From positions 1,612,001-1,676,000 of the forward strand of contig CAWCHZ010000002.1 in NCBI GenBank assembly GCA_963795555.1: a stretch of 64,000 nucleotides of DNA. Reading direction: 5' to 3'. The position numbers and the translations under genes were made by a program. This DNA is from CAWCHZ01 sp963795555 (GTDB lineage: Bacteria > Actinomycetota > Thermoleophilia > Solirubrobacterales > Solirubrobacteraceae). Shown piece by piece: positions 1 through 8,410 of this stretch. Every line of letters starts with the position of its first letter. Position 1 is the first letter of the stretch. The notes beneath the pieces were generated by a model, which was not told where the DNA came from, made no database searches, and saw only the letters and a list, made by a program, of their open reading frames with translations.

Positions 1-392
1 CCGGCCTTGGCACGCAGGTCGAAGACGTCCATCATCTCGCGCGCACGCCGCCGTGCATGCGCGCGGCCCATGCCGTAGTAGCCGCCGTGGTAGACGAGCG
101 TCTCCTCCACGTCGAGAAAGCGGTCGAGGTTGACGTCCTGCTCGGCGAGCCCGACCAGGCGGCGCGCGCCGGGGTCGCGATGCGAGTGCCCGAATATGCG
201 GATCTCGCCCGACGTGACGCGGATCAGGTTGCAGACGGCGCTGATCAGCGTCGTCTTGCCGGCGCCATTTGGACCGAGCAGGCCGAAGAACTCGCCGGCC
301 GGTATCTCCAGGTCCAGACGGTCGAGCGCGAGCAGCCCGTCGTCATAGCGCTTGGTGAGCTCACTCAGCGACAGGGCAGGGACCGCGGCCAC
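1..392 (-). CDS. ABC transporter ATP-binding protein (N-terminal part, cut by window edge)
   Basis: The first ~130 residues of an ABC ATPase run off the left edge of the window. Walker A GPNGAGKTT lies at residues 40-48 and a Q-loop region (GLAEQDVNLDRFLDVEETL) follows; the signature and Walker B would lie outside. The spacing and the TKRYDD...LDRLDLEIPAGEFFGLLG start resemble the DrrA/CcmA-type ATPases that drive ABC-2 exporters. A GTG is taken as start; another in-frame GTG lies 24 bases upstream (416) and cannot be excluded. The permease partner is not visible. Family assignment is firm, substrate unknown. Confidence 0.8.
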   Translation of the reverse strand, partial: MAAVPALSLSELTKRYDDGLLALDRLDLEIPAGEFFGLLGPNGAGKTTLISAVCNLIRVTSGEIRIFGHSHRDPGARRLVGLAEQDVNLDRFLDVEETLVYHGGYYGMGRAHARRRAREMMDVFDLRAKA

Positions 393-410
393 GAGGGCGA
401 CTCTAGTGAC

Positions 411-484
411 GGCCACAAGCCGCCCCTGCGCGCGGGCGCCTACCGCGACGGCCACCAGGCCGCCCCTGCGCGCGGGCCCCTACC
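411..484. repeat. Two-copy direct repeat upstream of the ABC ATPase gene
   Basis: Two ~34-bp near-identical copies (411-444 and 450-484) share the core GCCGCCCCTGCGCGCGGGC followed by CCTACC. They lie between the ABC ATPase start and the GNAT gene, so they may be regulatory or a small local duplication. Function unknown. Confidence 0.6.
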
Positions 485-567
485 AAGGCGGGATCACGTG
501 GCTTCGTCGAGGAGCTGCGCACCGGCCCGTCGGGCGCGTAGCGCAGCCGCGTGGCAACATCCGAGCG

Positions 568-1098
568 ATGGTCCGCCACGCCGATCCCGCCCGCGACGCG
601 GCGGCCTGCGCGGCGATCTATGCACCGTACGTGCGCGACAGCGCGGTGTCGTTCGAGGATGACCCGCCGAGCCCGATTGAGATCGAGCGGCGGATCGCGC
701 GCGTTTCAGACAGCTTTCCCTGGCTCGTCGCTGAGCGCGACGGGCAGGTGATCGGCTTCGCCTATGCATCCCAGCACCACGGACGCGACGCCTACCGCTG
801 GGCGGCGGAGGCCTCGATCTACGTGGACGCCAGCCACCACCGCCGGGGCGTGGGACGCGCGCTCTATGAGGCGCTCTTCGCGCTGCTGCGCCGGCAGCGA
901 ATCCACGTCGTCTGCGCCGGGATCACGTTGCCCAACGAAGCCAGCGTTGGGCTGCACGAGTCGCTCGGCTTCGAGCCGATCGGCGTCTACCGCGCGATTG
1001 GCTACAAGGCGGGCGCCTGGCGCGACGTCGGCTGGTGGCAGCTGACGCTCATCGAGCCGGAGGCCCAGCCGGCCGAGCCGCTGTTACCGCAGCGGTGA
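568..1098 (+). CDS. GNAT family N-acetyltransferase, phosphinothricin/methionine-sulfoximine acetyltransferase-like
   Basis: A 176-residue protein of the GNAT superfamily, which transfers an acetyl group from acetyl-CoA to an amine. The N-terminus VRHADPARDAAACAAIYAPY and the SFEDDPPS segment are typical of the Pat/Bar/MddA subgroup that acetylates phosphinothricin, methionine sulfoximine or methionine sulfone. The acetyl-CoA pyrophosphate loop is RRGVGRAL (about residues 92-99), and the C-terminal GFEPIGVYRAIGYKAGAWRD is also characteristic. The ATG at 568 is chosen because it begins the conserved domain; the longer open frame upstream has no homology. It stands alone on this strand. Substrate is inferred from subgroup only. 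Confidence 0.85.
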   Translation: MVRHADPARDAAACAAIYAPYVRDSAVSFEDDPPSPIEIERRIARVSDSFPWLVAERDGQVIGFAYASQHHGRDAYRWAAEASIYVDASHHRRGVGRALYEALFALLRRQRIHVVCAGITLPNEASVGLHESLGFEPIGVYRAIGYKAGAWRDVGWWQLTLIEPEAQPAEPLLPQR

Positions 1099-1116
1099 AG
1101 CTGCGATCATCGTGCG

Positions 1117-2034
1117 ATGGCATGGCCCGCGCTGGTGCCGTATGACGCGTGGAGCGCCACGTGCGACACGCTGCACGCGCACACCCAGGTCCTCGGCAAG
1201 CTCGCAGTCGCGCTCGCTCCCGCCGAGCCCGAGCTGCAGCACGCGGCGCTGCGACTGACCGCACGCGGCTGGGAAACCGCGCCGCTGCCCGCACCCGATG
1301 GCAGCGGGGCGTTCGTCGCCGGTCTCCACCTGCGCCACCACGTGGCGTTCATCGAGCACAGCGATGGGCAGCAGCGCGAGTTTGCGTTGGCGCCAGACAG
1401 GTCGGTTGGCGCGGTCACGCGCGAGCTGCTGGCGGCGGCGCGCGATCTCGCCGGCGACGTCACGATCGACCCGACCCCACAAGAGGTGCCCTGGAGCGTC
1501 CCGCTCGACGAGGACGACGAGCATGCCAGCTACGACACGGCTCAGGTCGAGACGTACTTCACCGCCGCCGTACACGCGGCACTCGTGCTCGCGGAGCTGC
1601 GCGCCCCCTATCGTGGGCGCAGCACGCCGGTCAACGCCTGGTGGGGCTCCTTCGATCTGGCGGTCAACCTGTTCTCCGGGCAGTCCGCAGAGCCGCCGTC
1701 GAACGACTTCATCATGCGCAACGCCATGGACGCCCAGGAGGTCGCGGTCGGCTGGTGGCCGGGGGACCAGCGCTACCCGCGTGCGGCGTTCTACGCGTAT
1801 GCCCATCCGGCGCCCGAGGCCTTCGCGAACGCGACACTCGAGCCCGCGGCGGCACGCTGGGACACGGGACTAGGTGAATACATCCTCGACTGGGAGGACG
1901 CCGTCGCGAGCCAGGATCCCCACGGCGCAGCGCTGCAGTTCGCCCGCTCGGCCTTCCAGCACGCCTGCCTGGTGTGTGAATGGCCGTCGCCGCTGGCGGC
2001 GAGCGCCGCCGGCGAACCGCCGCCGGTCTCCTAG
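1117..2034 (+). CDS. DUF5996 family protein
   Basis: A 305-residue protein resembling the DUF5996 family: WPALVPYDAWSATCDTLHAHTQVLGKL at the start, then LTARGWETAPLP, FVAGLHLRHHV, a central NAWWGSFDLAVNLFSG segment and a YAYAHPAPEAF block. No signal peptide or membrane segment is seen, so it is probably cytosolic. Members are conserved and of unknown function; sometimes they sit beside stress or acetyltransferase genes, as here (18 bases after the GNAT gene). The ATG at 1117 begins the conserved domain. Confidence 0.8.
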   Translation: MAWPALVPYDAWSATCDTLHAHTQVLGKLAVALAPAEPELQHAALRLTARGWETAPLPAPDGSGAFVAGLHLRHHVAFIEHSDGQQREFALAPDRSVGAVTRELLAAARDLAGDVTIDPTPQEVPWSVPLDEDDEHASYDTAQVETYFTAAVHAALVLAELRAPYRGRSTPVNAWWGSFDLAVNLFSGQSAEPPSNDFIMRNAMDAQEVAVGWWPGDQRYPRAAFYAYAHPAPEAFANATLEPAAARWDTGLGEYILDWEDAVASQDPHGAALQFARSAFQHACLVCEWPSPLAASAAGEPPPVS

Positions 2035-2162
2035 GCCGGCGCGAGCCCCGGTTGCCGAACGAGTTGGTGCCGGCGACGGCACCCCCACCGGGCCCGGGCG
2101 ATGTCCTTGCCGTCGCTGGTGGGGCGCTCGGGGATGCGGCGTGATGGCTAGCGCCAAGCCCC

Positions 2163-2191
2163 TTGACAGGAGCTGATTCGGTACCCAACCT
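2163..2191 (+). promoter_or_regulatory. Candidate promoter of the MFS-MarR operon
   Basis: A consensus -35 hexamer TTGACA (2163-2168), a 17-base spacer and CAACCT (2186-2191) lie just upstream of the exporter start at 2203, giving a very short leader. The flanking TTCGGTACCC / TTCGGTCCC repeat could serve as a site for the co-encoded MarR protein. The -10 is a poor match, so this is tentative. Confidence 0.3.
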
Positions 2192-2202
2192 TTCGGTCCC
2201 TA

Positions 2203-3654
2203 ATGAGTTCCGATCGCATCGACTCCCACGTCTGGCGCATCAGCGCCGTCGTGATCATCGGCTCGATCATGTCGATCCTCGACACGACGATCGTCAACGT
2301 CGCCTTGGCGACGCTTGGGCGCGAGCTGCACAGCACGGTCGCCGAGATCCAATGGGTGGTGACCGGCTACATGCTCGCGCTCGCGGCCGTGATCCCGCTC
2401 ACCGGCTGGGCCGCGCGCCGCTTCGGCGCCAAGCGCGTGTACATGCTGGCGCTGGTCCTGTTCACGGCCGGGTCAGCGCTCTGCGGGCTGGCCAACTCGA
2501 CGACCGAGCTGATCGTCTTTCGCGTGCTGCAGGGCGTCGGCGGCGGAATGATCCTGCCGATCGGCCAGCTGATCATGGCCGACGCGGCCGGCCCCAAGCG
2601 GATGGGACGGGTGATGAGCATCGTCGCCGTGCCGGCGATGCTGGCGCCGATCCTCGGCCCGACGATCGGCGGCCTGATCGTCGACAACGCCAGCTGGCGC
2701 TGGATCTTCTACGTCAACCTTCCGATCGGGCTGATCGCGGTCGTCGCGGCGCTGCGGATGCTGCCGCGCATGCCGACGGCCGCCGGCGATCGGCTCGACG
2801 TGCGTGGCCTTGCGCTGATGGCCTCGGGCCTGCCGCTGCTGACCTACGGGGTCGCGGAGATCGGGGTCACCGGCGGCTTCACCGCCACCAAGGTGGTGGT
2901 CCCCTGCGTGGCCGGCATTGCCCTGATCATTCTGTTCGTGGTCCACGCGCTGCGTGTGCCCAACCCGCTGCTCGACCTGCGCCTGTACAGGCGGGCGACG
3001 TTCTCCTCCGCGTCGTTCGCGATGTTCTGCCTGGGCGCGGCGCTGTTCGGCTCGATGATCCTGCTGCCGCTCTACTGGCAGGAGGTCCGCCACCAGAGCG
3101 TCGTCCACACCGGCCTGCTGACCGCGCCACAGGGTCTCGGCATGGCGCTGGTGATGCCGCTCGCCGGCAAGTTCAGCGACCGCTGGGGTGGTGGCCCGCT
3201 TGCGCTGCTCGGCGTCGTCGTGACGACGATCGCCACGATCCCCTTCGGCCTGATCGGCGCCCACACCTCGATCCTGGCCCTCTCGCTGGCGATGCTCGTG
3301 CGCGGCATGGGCATCGGCCTCGCGTTCATGCCCGCGATGGCCGCGGCATTCGCGTCGCTGGAGCGCTCCGAGCTCGCGCACGCGACACCCCAGCTCAATG
3401 TGCTGCAGCGAGTCGGCGGGTCGATCGGCACGGCGCTGCTGGCGGTCGTGCTGCAGCGCGCCCTCGGCGGCGTTCATACGCTCGCCGGTGCGGCTGGCGC
3501 CTACGGCACGGCATTCTGGTTCTCGGCCGGGCTGGTCGCGCTCGCGATCGTGCCGTGCGCGATCCTGGTGCGCGCCGAGCGGGCGGCGCGGGCGCGCCGC
3601 GGCGAGCAGGCGCATGCATCGGCCGAGACGCTCGCCGAGGCGGTGGCGGCATGA
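2203..3654 (+). CDS. DHA2 family MFS drug efflux transporter (EmrB/QacA type)
   Basis: A 483-residue inner-membrane proton-coupled exporter with about 14 predicted hydrophobic segments, the usual DHA2 size. Visible motifs: SILDTTIVNVALATLG in helix 1 (motif D1 with the membrane acidic residue), GWAARRFGAKR in the loop between helices 2 and 3 (motif A variant), RVLQGVGGGMILPIGQ (motif B) and LAPILGPTIGGLIVDNASWRWIFYVNLPIG (motif C). It overlaps the downstream MarR gene by four bases (ATGA), so the two are translationally coupled; the typical role is export of a toxic compound that the MarR protein senses. Substrate cannot be read from sequence. Confidence 0.92.
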   Translation: MSSDRIDSHVWRISAVVIIGSIMSILDTTIVNVALATLGRELHSTVAEIQWVVTGYMLALAAVIPLTGWAARRFGAKRVYMLALVLFTAGSALCGLANSTTELIVFRVLQGVGGGMILPIGQLIMADAAGPKRMGRVMSIVAVPAMLAPILGPTIGGLIVDNASWRWIFYVNLPIGLIAVVAALRMLPRMPTAAGDRLDVRGLALMASGLPLLTYGVAEIGVTGGFTATKVVVPCVAGIALIILFVVHALRVPNPLLDLRLYRRATFSSASFAMFCLGAALFGSMILLPLYWQEVRHQSVVHTGLLTAPQGLGMALVMPLAGKFSDRWGGGPLALLGVVVTTIATIPFGLIGAHTSILALSLAMLVRGMGIGLAFMPAMAAAFASLERSELAHATPQLNVLQRVGGSIGTALLAVVLQRALGGVHTLAGAAGAYGTAFWFSAGLVALAIVPCAILVRAERAARARRGEQAHASAETLAEAVAA

Positions 3655-4169
3655 CGATTACCTCGCCGGTCGCGGCCGAGCGGGGCGGCACCATCCCGGC
3701 CGAGCGGGGTGAGGCACACGAGCAGCTCGGGCGCTCGTTCAAGTCGGCGCTGGCCGCCGTGCGCAGGCTGCGCGGGCGCGAGACCCAGCGATCCGGCGAG
3801 CTGAGCTTCGCGCAGTACAGCCTGCTGTTCGGGCTGGGCGAGGACGAAGCGCTCTCGGCGCGCGAGCTGGCGCTGGCAGCGGACCTGTCACCGGCAACGG
3901 TGACCGAGATGCTCGACAGCCTCGCGGCCGCCGGGCTCGTGCAGCGCGTACGCTCGGAGCGTGACAAGCGGGTCGTGCTGACCGCGCTGACCGAGCGCGG
4001 CCGGGCACTGGTCGCCGAGCGCCGCGCTCGCTTTGAGCCACGCTGGCGCGAGGCGCTGCAGGAGTTCAGCGATGCCGAGCTGGTCACGGCCGCCGCGATC
4101 CTCGATCGCCTGCGCGATCTCTTCCGCGAGCTCGCTGACAGCGACGAGCCGGTCGAGCCCGCTCAATGA
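3651..4169 (+). CDS. MarR family transcriptional regulator
   Basis: A 172-residue winged-helix repressor. The DNA-binding region spans roughly residues 60-125: LSARELALAADLSPATVTEMLDSLAAAGLV is the helix-turn-helix and RVRSERDKRVVLTALTERGRAL is the beta-wing with the conserved DKR. Flanking helices would form the dimer interface. The start is fixed by the ATGA overlap with the exporter gene. MarR proteins commonly repress their own operon and release it on binding a phenolic or other ligand; that role here is inferred from the gene pairing. Confidence 0.9.
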   Translation: MTITSPVAAERGGTIPAERGEAHEQLGRSFKSALAAVRRLRGRETQRSGELSFAQYSLLFGLGEDEALSARELALAADLSPATVTEMLDSLAAAGLVQRVRSERDKRVVLTALTERGRALVAERRARFEPRWREALQEFSDAELVTAAAILDRLRDLFRELADSDEPVEPAQ

Positions 4170-4190
4170 TCATTAGATAATAAGGATGTC

Positions 4191-5236
4191 TTGCGCGATG
4201 ACTTGATCAACCTCTTCTCGGACACGCAGACGCGCCCCACCGATGGCATGCGGCAGGCGATCGCAGCGGCCGAGGTCGGGGACGAGCAGCGCGGTGAGGA
4301 CCCCACCGTCAACCTGCTCTGCGCCCGCGTCGCCGAGCTGCTGGGTTTCGAGGCGGCGATGTTCCTGCCGTCGGAACGATGTGCAACCAGATCGCCTTCC
4401 AGCTGTACACGCGGCCCGGAGACGAGATCATCCTGCACCGCGGCTCGCATCCGATCATCGCCGAGTCCGGCGGACCCGCCGCCCTGTCCGGCGCAATGAT
4501 GCAGCCGCTCGATGGCGCCGACGGGATGTTCACCGCCGCTGAGCTGCGCGCGGCGCTGCGGCGTGCGGGGGACCGCTACCAGCCACGTTCGCGTCTGGTC
4601 TGCATCGAGCAGACGGCGAACACGGCGGGTGGCCGCATCTGGCCGCTGGAGCAGCTGCGCGCGGTGATCGCGGCTGCGCGCGAGGCCGAGCTGAAGCTGC
4701 ACATGGATGGCTCGCGCCTGATGAATGCCGTCGTGGCGGCCGCGGTCCCCGCAGCGGAGTTCACCGCCGGCTTCGACACCGCCTAGCTCGACTTCTCCAA
4801 GGGGCTGGGCGCGCCCGTCGGCGCGTGTCTGGCGGGATCAGCAGAGCTGATCGAGCTGGGCTGGCGTTACAAGCAGATGCTCGGCGGGGCGATGCGCCAG
4901 GCGGGGATCCTTGCGGCGGCGGCCCTCTATGGCCTCGACCATCATGTCGAACGCCTGGCAGAGGACCACGTGAATGCGCAGCGCCTCGCCCGGGGGCTCG
5001 CTGCCGTCGGGCTGCCCGTCCTGCCGGTGGAGACGAACATCGTCGTCTTCTCGGTCGCGACGGACGCCTACGTCTTCTGCGCCGAGCTCGAGCAGCACGG
5101 TGTGGTGATGAACCCGATCGGGCCCCATCAGGTGCGCGCGATGACGCACCTCGATGTGGATGGCAGCGCCATCGATCGTGCGGTCGAAGCGGTGCGCGAG
5201 CTCCCCGCGAGCGCGATTGCCAGCCTGCGTGGGTGA
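4191..5236 (+). pseudogene. Threonine aldolase, broken by a frameshift and an in-frame stop
   Basis: Low-specificity threonine aldolase is a PLP enzyme splitting threonine into glycine and acetaldehyde. The reading starts at a TTG (4191) with AAGGA four bases upstream and gives LINLFSDTQTRPTDGMRQAI and GDEQRGEDPTVNLL. Near 4374 one G is missing from the conserved LPSGTMCNQ stretch, so the reading moves frame to MCNQIAFQLYTRPGDEIILHRG...LHMDGSRLMNAVV. A TAG at 4784 replaces the residue before LDFSKGLGAPVG, the segment with the PLP lysine. The frame then runs intact to 5236. Two independent lesions imply a pseudogene, though the G-run lesion could be a sequencing error. Confidence 0.88.
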
Positions 5237-5713
5237 TAGTGGGCGTGCATCGGGTGGCGCTCACCGCGGATCGCGGCCGCCACGGCGGCGGCGATCGCCG
5301 GCGCCTGCGTGAACCCGCCGGTGCTGTGCGCGCCCGTGATGATCAGCTGTCCGCCACGCGCTGCCGGCGTGTGCGCAAACAGCCCGAGACCCGATGGCGC
5401 CCAGGGCCGAATGCAACAGCGGATCGCGGGCTCGCCTTCACGGCGTGGACGGTGGTGCTCGGGTCGATCGGGGAAGAGCTTGCGGGCCGCATCACGCACC
5501 CCCAGCGCCAACCAGCCGAGACGATCGTCGTGGAGGTGCGGCGCCCTGAGGCCCACGTAGCCGTGGCCGCCGCTGAGGTGGATGACCTCGGCGCCGTCCT
5601 CGTCGACGCTCGACCCCAACGTAGGCCAGCTCGGGACGGTGGTGAACGCCCAGCGCAGCGAGGTCGCGTCGCAGGCGGCTGGAGACCGACGATACGGTGA
5701 CGACCGCGTTCAC
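5128..5713 (-). pseudogene. FAD-dependent oxidoreductase (DadA/glycine oxidase-like), C-terminal remnant with frameshift
   Basis: Immediately after the ATP-grasp gene (GTGA overlap at 5710-5713) the minus strand encodes AVVTVSSVSSRLRRDLAALG...HHRPELAYVG, then after one extra G in a GGGG run continues in another frame as SSVDEDGAEVIHLSGGHGYVGL, IRPWAPSGLGLF and GGQLIITGAHSTGGFTQAPAIAAAV. The last block resembles the C-terminal FAD-contacting motif of D-amino-acid dehydrogenase/glycine oxidase-like proteins. The N-terminal GxGxxG dinucleotide fold is absent. The tail overlaps the end of the threonine aldolase pseudogene. Probably a decayed gene of the ATP-grasp operon; moderately sure of family. 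Confidence 0.6.
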
Positions 5714-6975
5714 CGCGAGTCGAAGGCGAAGCCGTCGCGATGCACGACGGCCACCTCGCCCGTTGGCTCGCAACGCATGCGGAAGTCGCGCATCGTCGCG
5801 TTGATCGCGCTCATGACCTCGGTCGTGGTGGATCCCTCATAGTGGAACTCGGCCGCGACGCTGAGGAAGTGAGCGCTGCCATCCAGCACCGTGCCGATCG
5901 CCGGCAGGGTCTCGCTGTAGAGCTCGGGGATACGGTCCGCGAGCCGCGTCACAGCGGTCACGCGACAGGGCCGCAACGCGGGCTCTGGGACGCACAGATA
6001 GCCGGCGATCGGGCCGGGGTGGCCGGAGCGAATCCCGTTCGACTCGGCCTCGCCCAACCGCGCTTGGGCCGCCACATGACATACCATCAGATCCACGCCG
6101 TACGCGTGGCTGACCATCGCATTGATCGGGCCGCCACCGGCGCGGGCGCCGATCTCACTGAACACCAGCTCGCCGTCCGGCATGATGAAGAGCTCGAGGT
6201 GAAATGCGGCTTCGATCGGCAGCGCGCTGGTGACTGCGCTGATGAATCGCTCGGCGCGAGCGAGCAGGGCAGGATCATCGACGATGACGCACCCCAGTGG
6301 CTCGCCGCGCAGATAGTCGAGCGGCGTGTTGATGTAGCGTGCGAGCTTCCAGAAGCCCAGGGTGCCGCGCTCGACCAGGCCGTCGGCGTGGCACAGTTGG
6401 CCGGTGATGAACTGCTCGCAGATGCTTGTATGGACATTCACCTCGTCCAGCTCGCGCAGCAGCTCGCGCGCAGACGTCAAGACGTGCACCCCGCGCCCCT
6501 GGAAGCCGTCCCTGGGCTTGACGACGAGCGGGAAGCCACAGGTCGTGATGAGCTCATCGAGCGCGGCACCGTCATCACAGCGAACATGGCGTGCCGTCGG
6601 GATGCCGGCAGCGGCCACCCGTTTCTTCATGTGGTGCTTGTCTCTGATCAACAGCGCCTGCGATGGACGCTGGCCGGCTACGTCGAGCAGCTCCCTGACG
6701 CGTGCCGCGGTGAGCAGGTCCATCTCCGACATCGCCACGACGCCGTCGATCGGCGCGACCGTCGTGTGCACCCAGCGCGCGGCGTCGAGCACCGCCATCT
6801 CATCGGCGACGTCAATGGTGCGCAACACGCATCCATGCCGCCGCGCGATGCCGGCGATCGTCGGCTCGCCATAGTCGGAGGTGAGATAGCTGACCCGGTG
6901 GCGCCGGTGATCCAGGTAACGCTCGTACTCGGCGAGATCACCGGTCCAACGATTGATGACAAGCACGTGCGCCAT
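5710..6975 (-). CDS. ATP-grasp domain protein (carboxylate-amine ligase type)
   Basis: A 421-residue cytosolic enzyme of the ATP-grasp superfamily, which joins a carboxylate to an amine or thiol through an acyl phosphate. An N-terminal Rossmann-like part (MAHVLVINRW) is followed by the ATP-binding lobe: DKHHMKKRVAAAGIPTAR, GFPLVVKPRDGFQGRGVHVL (nucleotide-binding lysine and glycine loop) and SICEQFITG. The metal ligands lie in FHLELFIMPDGELVFSEIGARAGGG. The architecture matches BacD-like L-amino-acid ligases and related dipeptide or carboxylate ligases. GGGAG lies six bases before the ATG. The next gene downstream is a broken FAD oxidoreductase. Substrate unknown. Confidence 0.82.
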   Translation of the reverse strand: MAHVLVINRWTGDLAEYERYLDHRRHRVSYLTSDYGEPTIAGIARRHGCVLRTIDVADEMAVLDAARWVHTTVAPIDGVVAMSEMDLLTAARVRELLDVAGQRPSQALLIRDKHHMKKRVAAAGIPTARHVRCDDGAALDELITTCGFPLVVKPRDGFQGRGVHVLTSARELLRELDEVNVHTSICEQFITGQLCHADGLVERGTLGFWKLARYINTPLDYLRGEPLGCVIVDDPALLARAERFISAVTSALPIEAAFHLELFIMPDGELVFSEIGARAGGGPINAMVSHAYGVDLMVCHVAAQARLGEAESNGIRSGHPGPIAGYLCVPEPALRPCRVTAVTRLADRIPELYSETLPAIGTVLDGSAHFLSVAAEFHYEGSTTTEVMSAINATMRDFRMRCEPTGEVAVVHRDGFAFDSR

Positions 6976-7053
6976 GGCGCGCTCCCGCCGCGTTCAGGTC
7001 AAACGGCGCGCAACGACAACGATCAGAACCACCCACTCTGAAACCCGATCGAT

Positions 7054-7068
7054 CCCCGACGATCGGGG
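7054..7068. terminator. Small hairpin between kinase 3' end and ATP-grasp promoter region
   Basis: CCCCGA and TCGGGG flank a three-base loop. It lies ~150 bases beyond the kinase stop and upstream of the ATP-grasp gene; no U-tract is present. Weak evidence; it may instead be a regulatory palindrome. Confidence 0.25.
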
Positions 7069-7221
7069 CGATACCCGCAGCCGCAGAATACCGCCCGCGC
7101 GCGTCCCGTCAAGTGAGCCGGGAGTGATCGACTCTCCCACTCATTAGATGGTAAAGCTGTCTCCGATCCTTGCGGAGCGACGCACCGAGGACTGTGCCGA
7201 TGGCCGCGACGCCAGGCTGGC

Positions 7222-8400
7222 TTACCGGCGGGCTTCTTGGATCAATCGATCGAGATAGTCGAGCTGGCTACCGAGCGGGGCGCCCGGAGGTGGCGCCGTC
7301 AGCGTGCTCCCGGAGCGCCGTGCCGACGAGCTCGCGGGGCGCTCCGCCGAAACGGTCGCGGGGGGCCGCGTCGACGAGCGCTTGCCCGACCCGGCGCTGG
7401 CCAGGACCAAGATGACGATGACAAGCGCCGTCAGCGCGCCGACGGCGAGCAGCGCGAAGCTGGGCAGGCTGGGCACGGCGCGCGGCAGGCGCTGTCTCGG
7501 CAAACGCCGCGTGGGCGCACCGGCCGGCATGGGGCGTGTGGGCGCACCGGCCGGCATCGGACGCGTGGGCGCACCGGCCGGCATCGGACGCGTGGGCGCA
7601 CCGGCCGGCATGGGGCGTGTGGGCGCACCGGCCGGCATCGGACGCGTGGGCTCACGGGAGCTCCGCTCCAGCAGCGCAAGCGCCTCGGTGGCCGACGCGG
7701 GGCGCAGCTCGCGCCGCCCGGCGGCGAGCTGACTCGCGAATGAGCCCAACGCGGCAGGTCCATGGCGGTCGCGCAGGCAGTCGCCCAGCAGGACGCCGCA
7801 CGCGTACAGGTCCGAGCGTTGGTCAGCTGGCTGGCCGGCCAGGAGCTCCGGCGCGAGATACCGCTGGGTGCCCACCACCAGCCCGGTCTGCGTGAGCTGG
7901 GTGGCCGCCGAGGGCCGCGCCACGCCGAAGTCGGTCAGGCGCGCCCGACCCTCGGTCCCGATGAGCACGTTGCCGGGCTTGATGTCGCGGTGCACGATGC
8001 CCGCCCCGTGGACATGGGCGAGCGCGCTCAGCAGCTCACGTATGACGGTCTGGGGATCCCAGTCCCTGATGCTGCGATCGTGCAGGCGGTCGGCCAGGCT
8101 GCCGCCAGCGACGTACTCCATCACCAGGTACGGTCGAGACGGCTCCGCGCCGAAGTCGAAGACGTTGACCAGGTTCGGGTGCGCAAGGCTGGCGGCGACA
8201 CGCGCCTCGCGCTCGAAGCGCGCGACATAGTCGGGGTCGAGGGCCAGCGAGTCGGCGAGAACCTTGATCGCCACCCGCCGTCCCAGCCGCTCGTCGGAGC
8301 CGAGCCAGACCGACGCCATTCCGCCTGTCCCCAGCAGCTGATCGAGGCGATAGCGGCCGTCCTCACCCAGCGCCGTGCCCCTGGCCAGCCGCGTCGCCAC
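7222..8400 (-). CDS. Membrane-anchored serine/threonine protein kinase with repeat linker
   Basis: A 392-residue Hanks-type kinase. Glycine loop GTGGMAS (residues 24-30), catalytic lysine in VAIKV (46), HRDIKPGN (137-144), DFG (157-159) and APE (184) are all intact, so it should be active. The juxtamembrane linker holds five perfect PTRPMPAGA repeats (251-295), then a basic segment, one transmembrane helix (about 315-340) and a short extracellular Ser/Thr-rich tail with no PASTA domain. The GTG start is chosen because AGGAG lies seven bases upstream and because longer frames overlap the preceding lipoprotein gene, whose stop is ten bases upstream. Coupled expression of the two is likely. Confidence 0.9.
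   Translation of the reverse strand: MATRLARGTALGEDGRYRLDQLLGTGGMASVWLGSDERLGRRVAIKVLADSLALDPDYVARFEREARVAASLAHPNLVNVFDFGAEPSRPYLVMEYVAGGSLADRLHDRSIRDWDPQTVIRELLSALAHVHGAGIVHRDIKPGNVLIGTEGRARLTDFGVARPSAATQLTQTGLVVGTQRYLAPELLAGQPADQRSDLYACGVLLGDCLRDRHGPAALGSFASQLAAGRRELRPASATEALALLERSSREPTRPMPAGAPTRPMPAGAPTRPMPAGAPTRPMPAGAPTRPMPAGAPTRRLPRQRLPRAVPSLPSFALLAVGALTALVIVILVLASAGSGKRSSTRPPATVSAERPASSSARRSGSTLTAPPPGAPLGSQLDYLDRLIQEARR
7516..7650 (-). repeat. 27-bp tandem repeat (five copies) in the kinase gene
   Basis: Five in-frame 27-bp units encode PTRPMPAGA in the kinase linker. Copies differ only at silent positions, alternating between two variants, which suggests recent unequal exchange. Copy number may vary between strains. 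Confidence 0.9.
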
Positions 8401-8410
8401 TGTCGGTCTC

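Noticed and set aside
4191..5236. Recoding of the threonine aldolase (amber readthrough and programmed frameshift)
   Set aside because: No slippery heptamer, stem-loop or recoding signal is visible, and two different events would be needed; decay or error is simpler.
7516..7650. Possible CRISPR-like or intergenic array
   Set aside because: The 27-bp units are contiguous with no spacers and encode an in-frame peptide repeat of the kinase.
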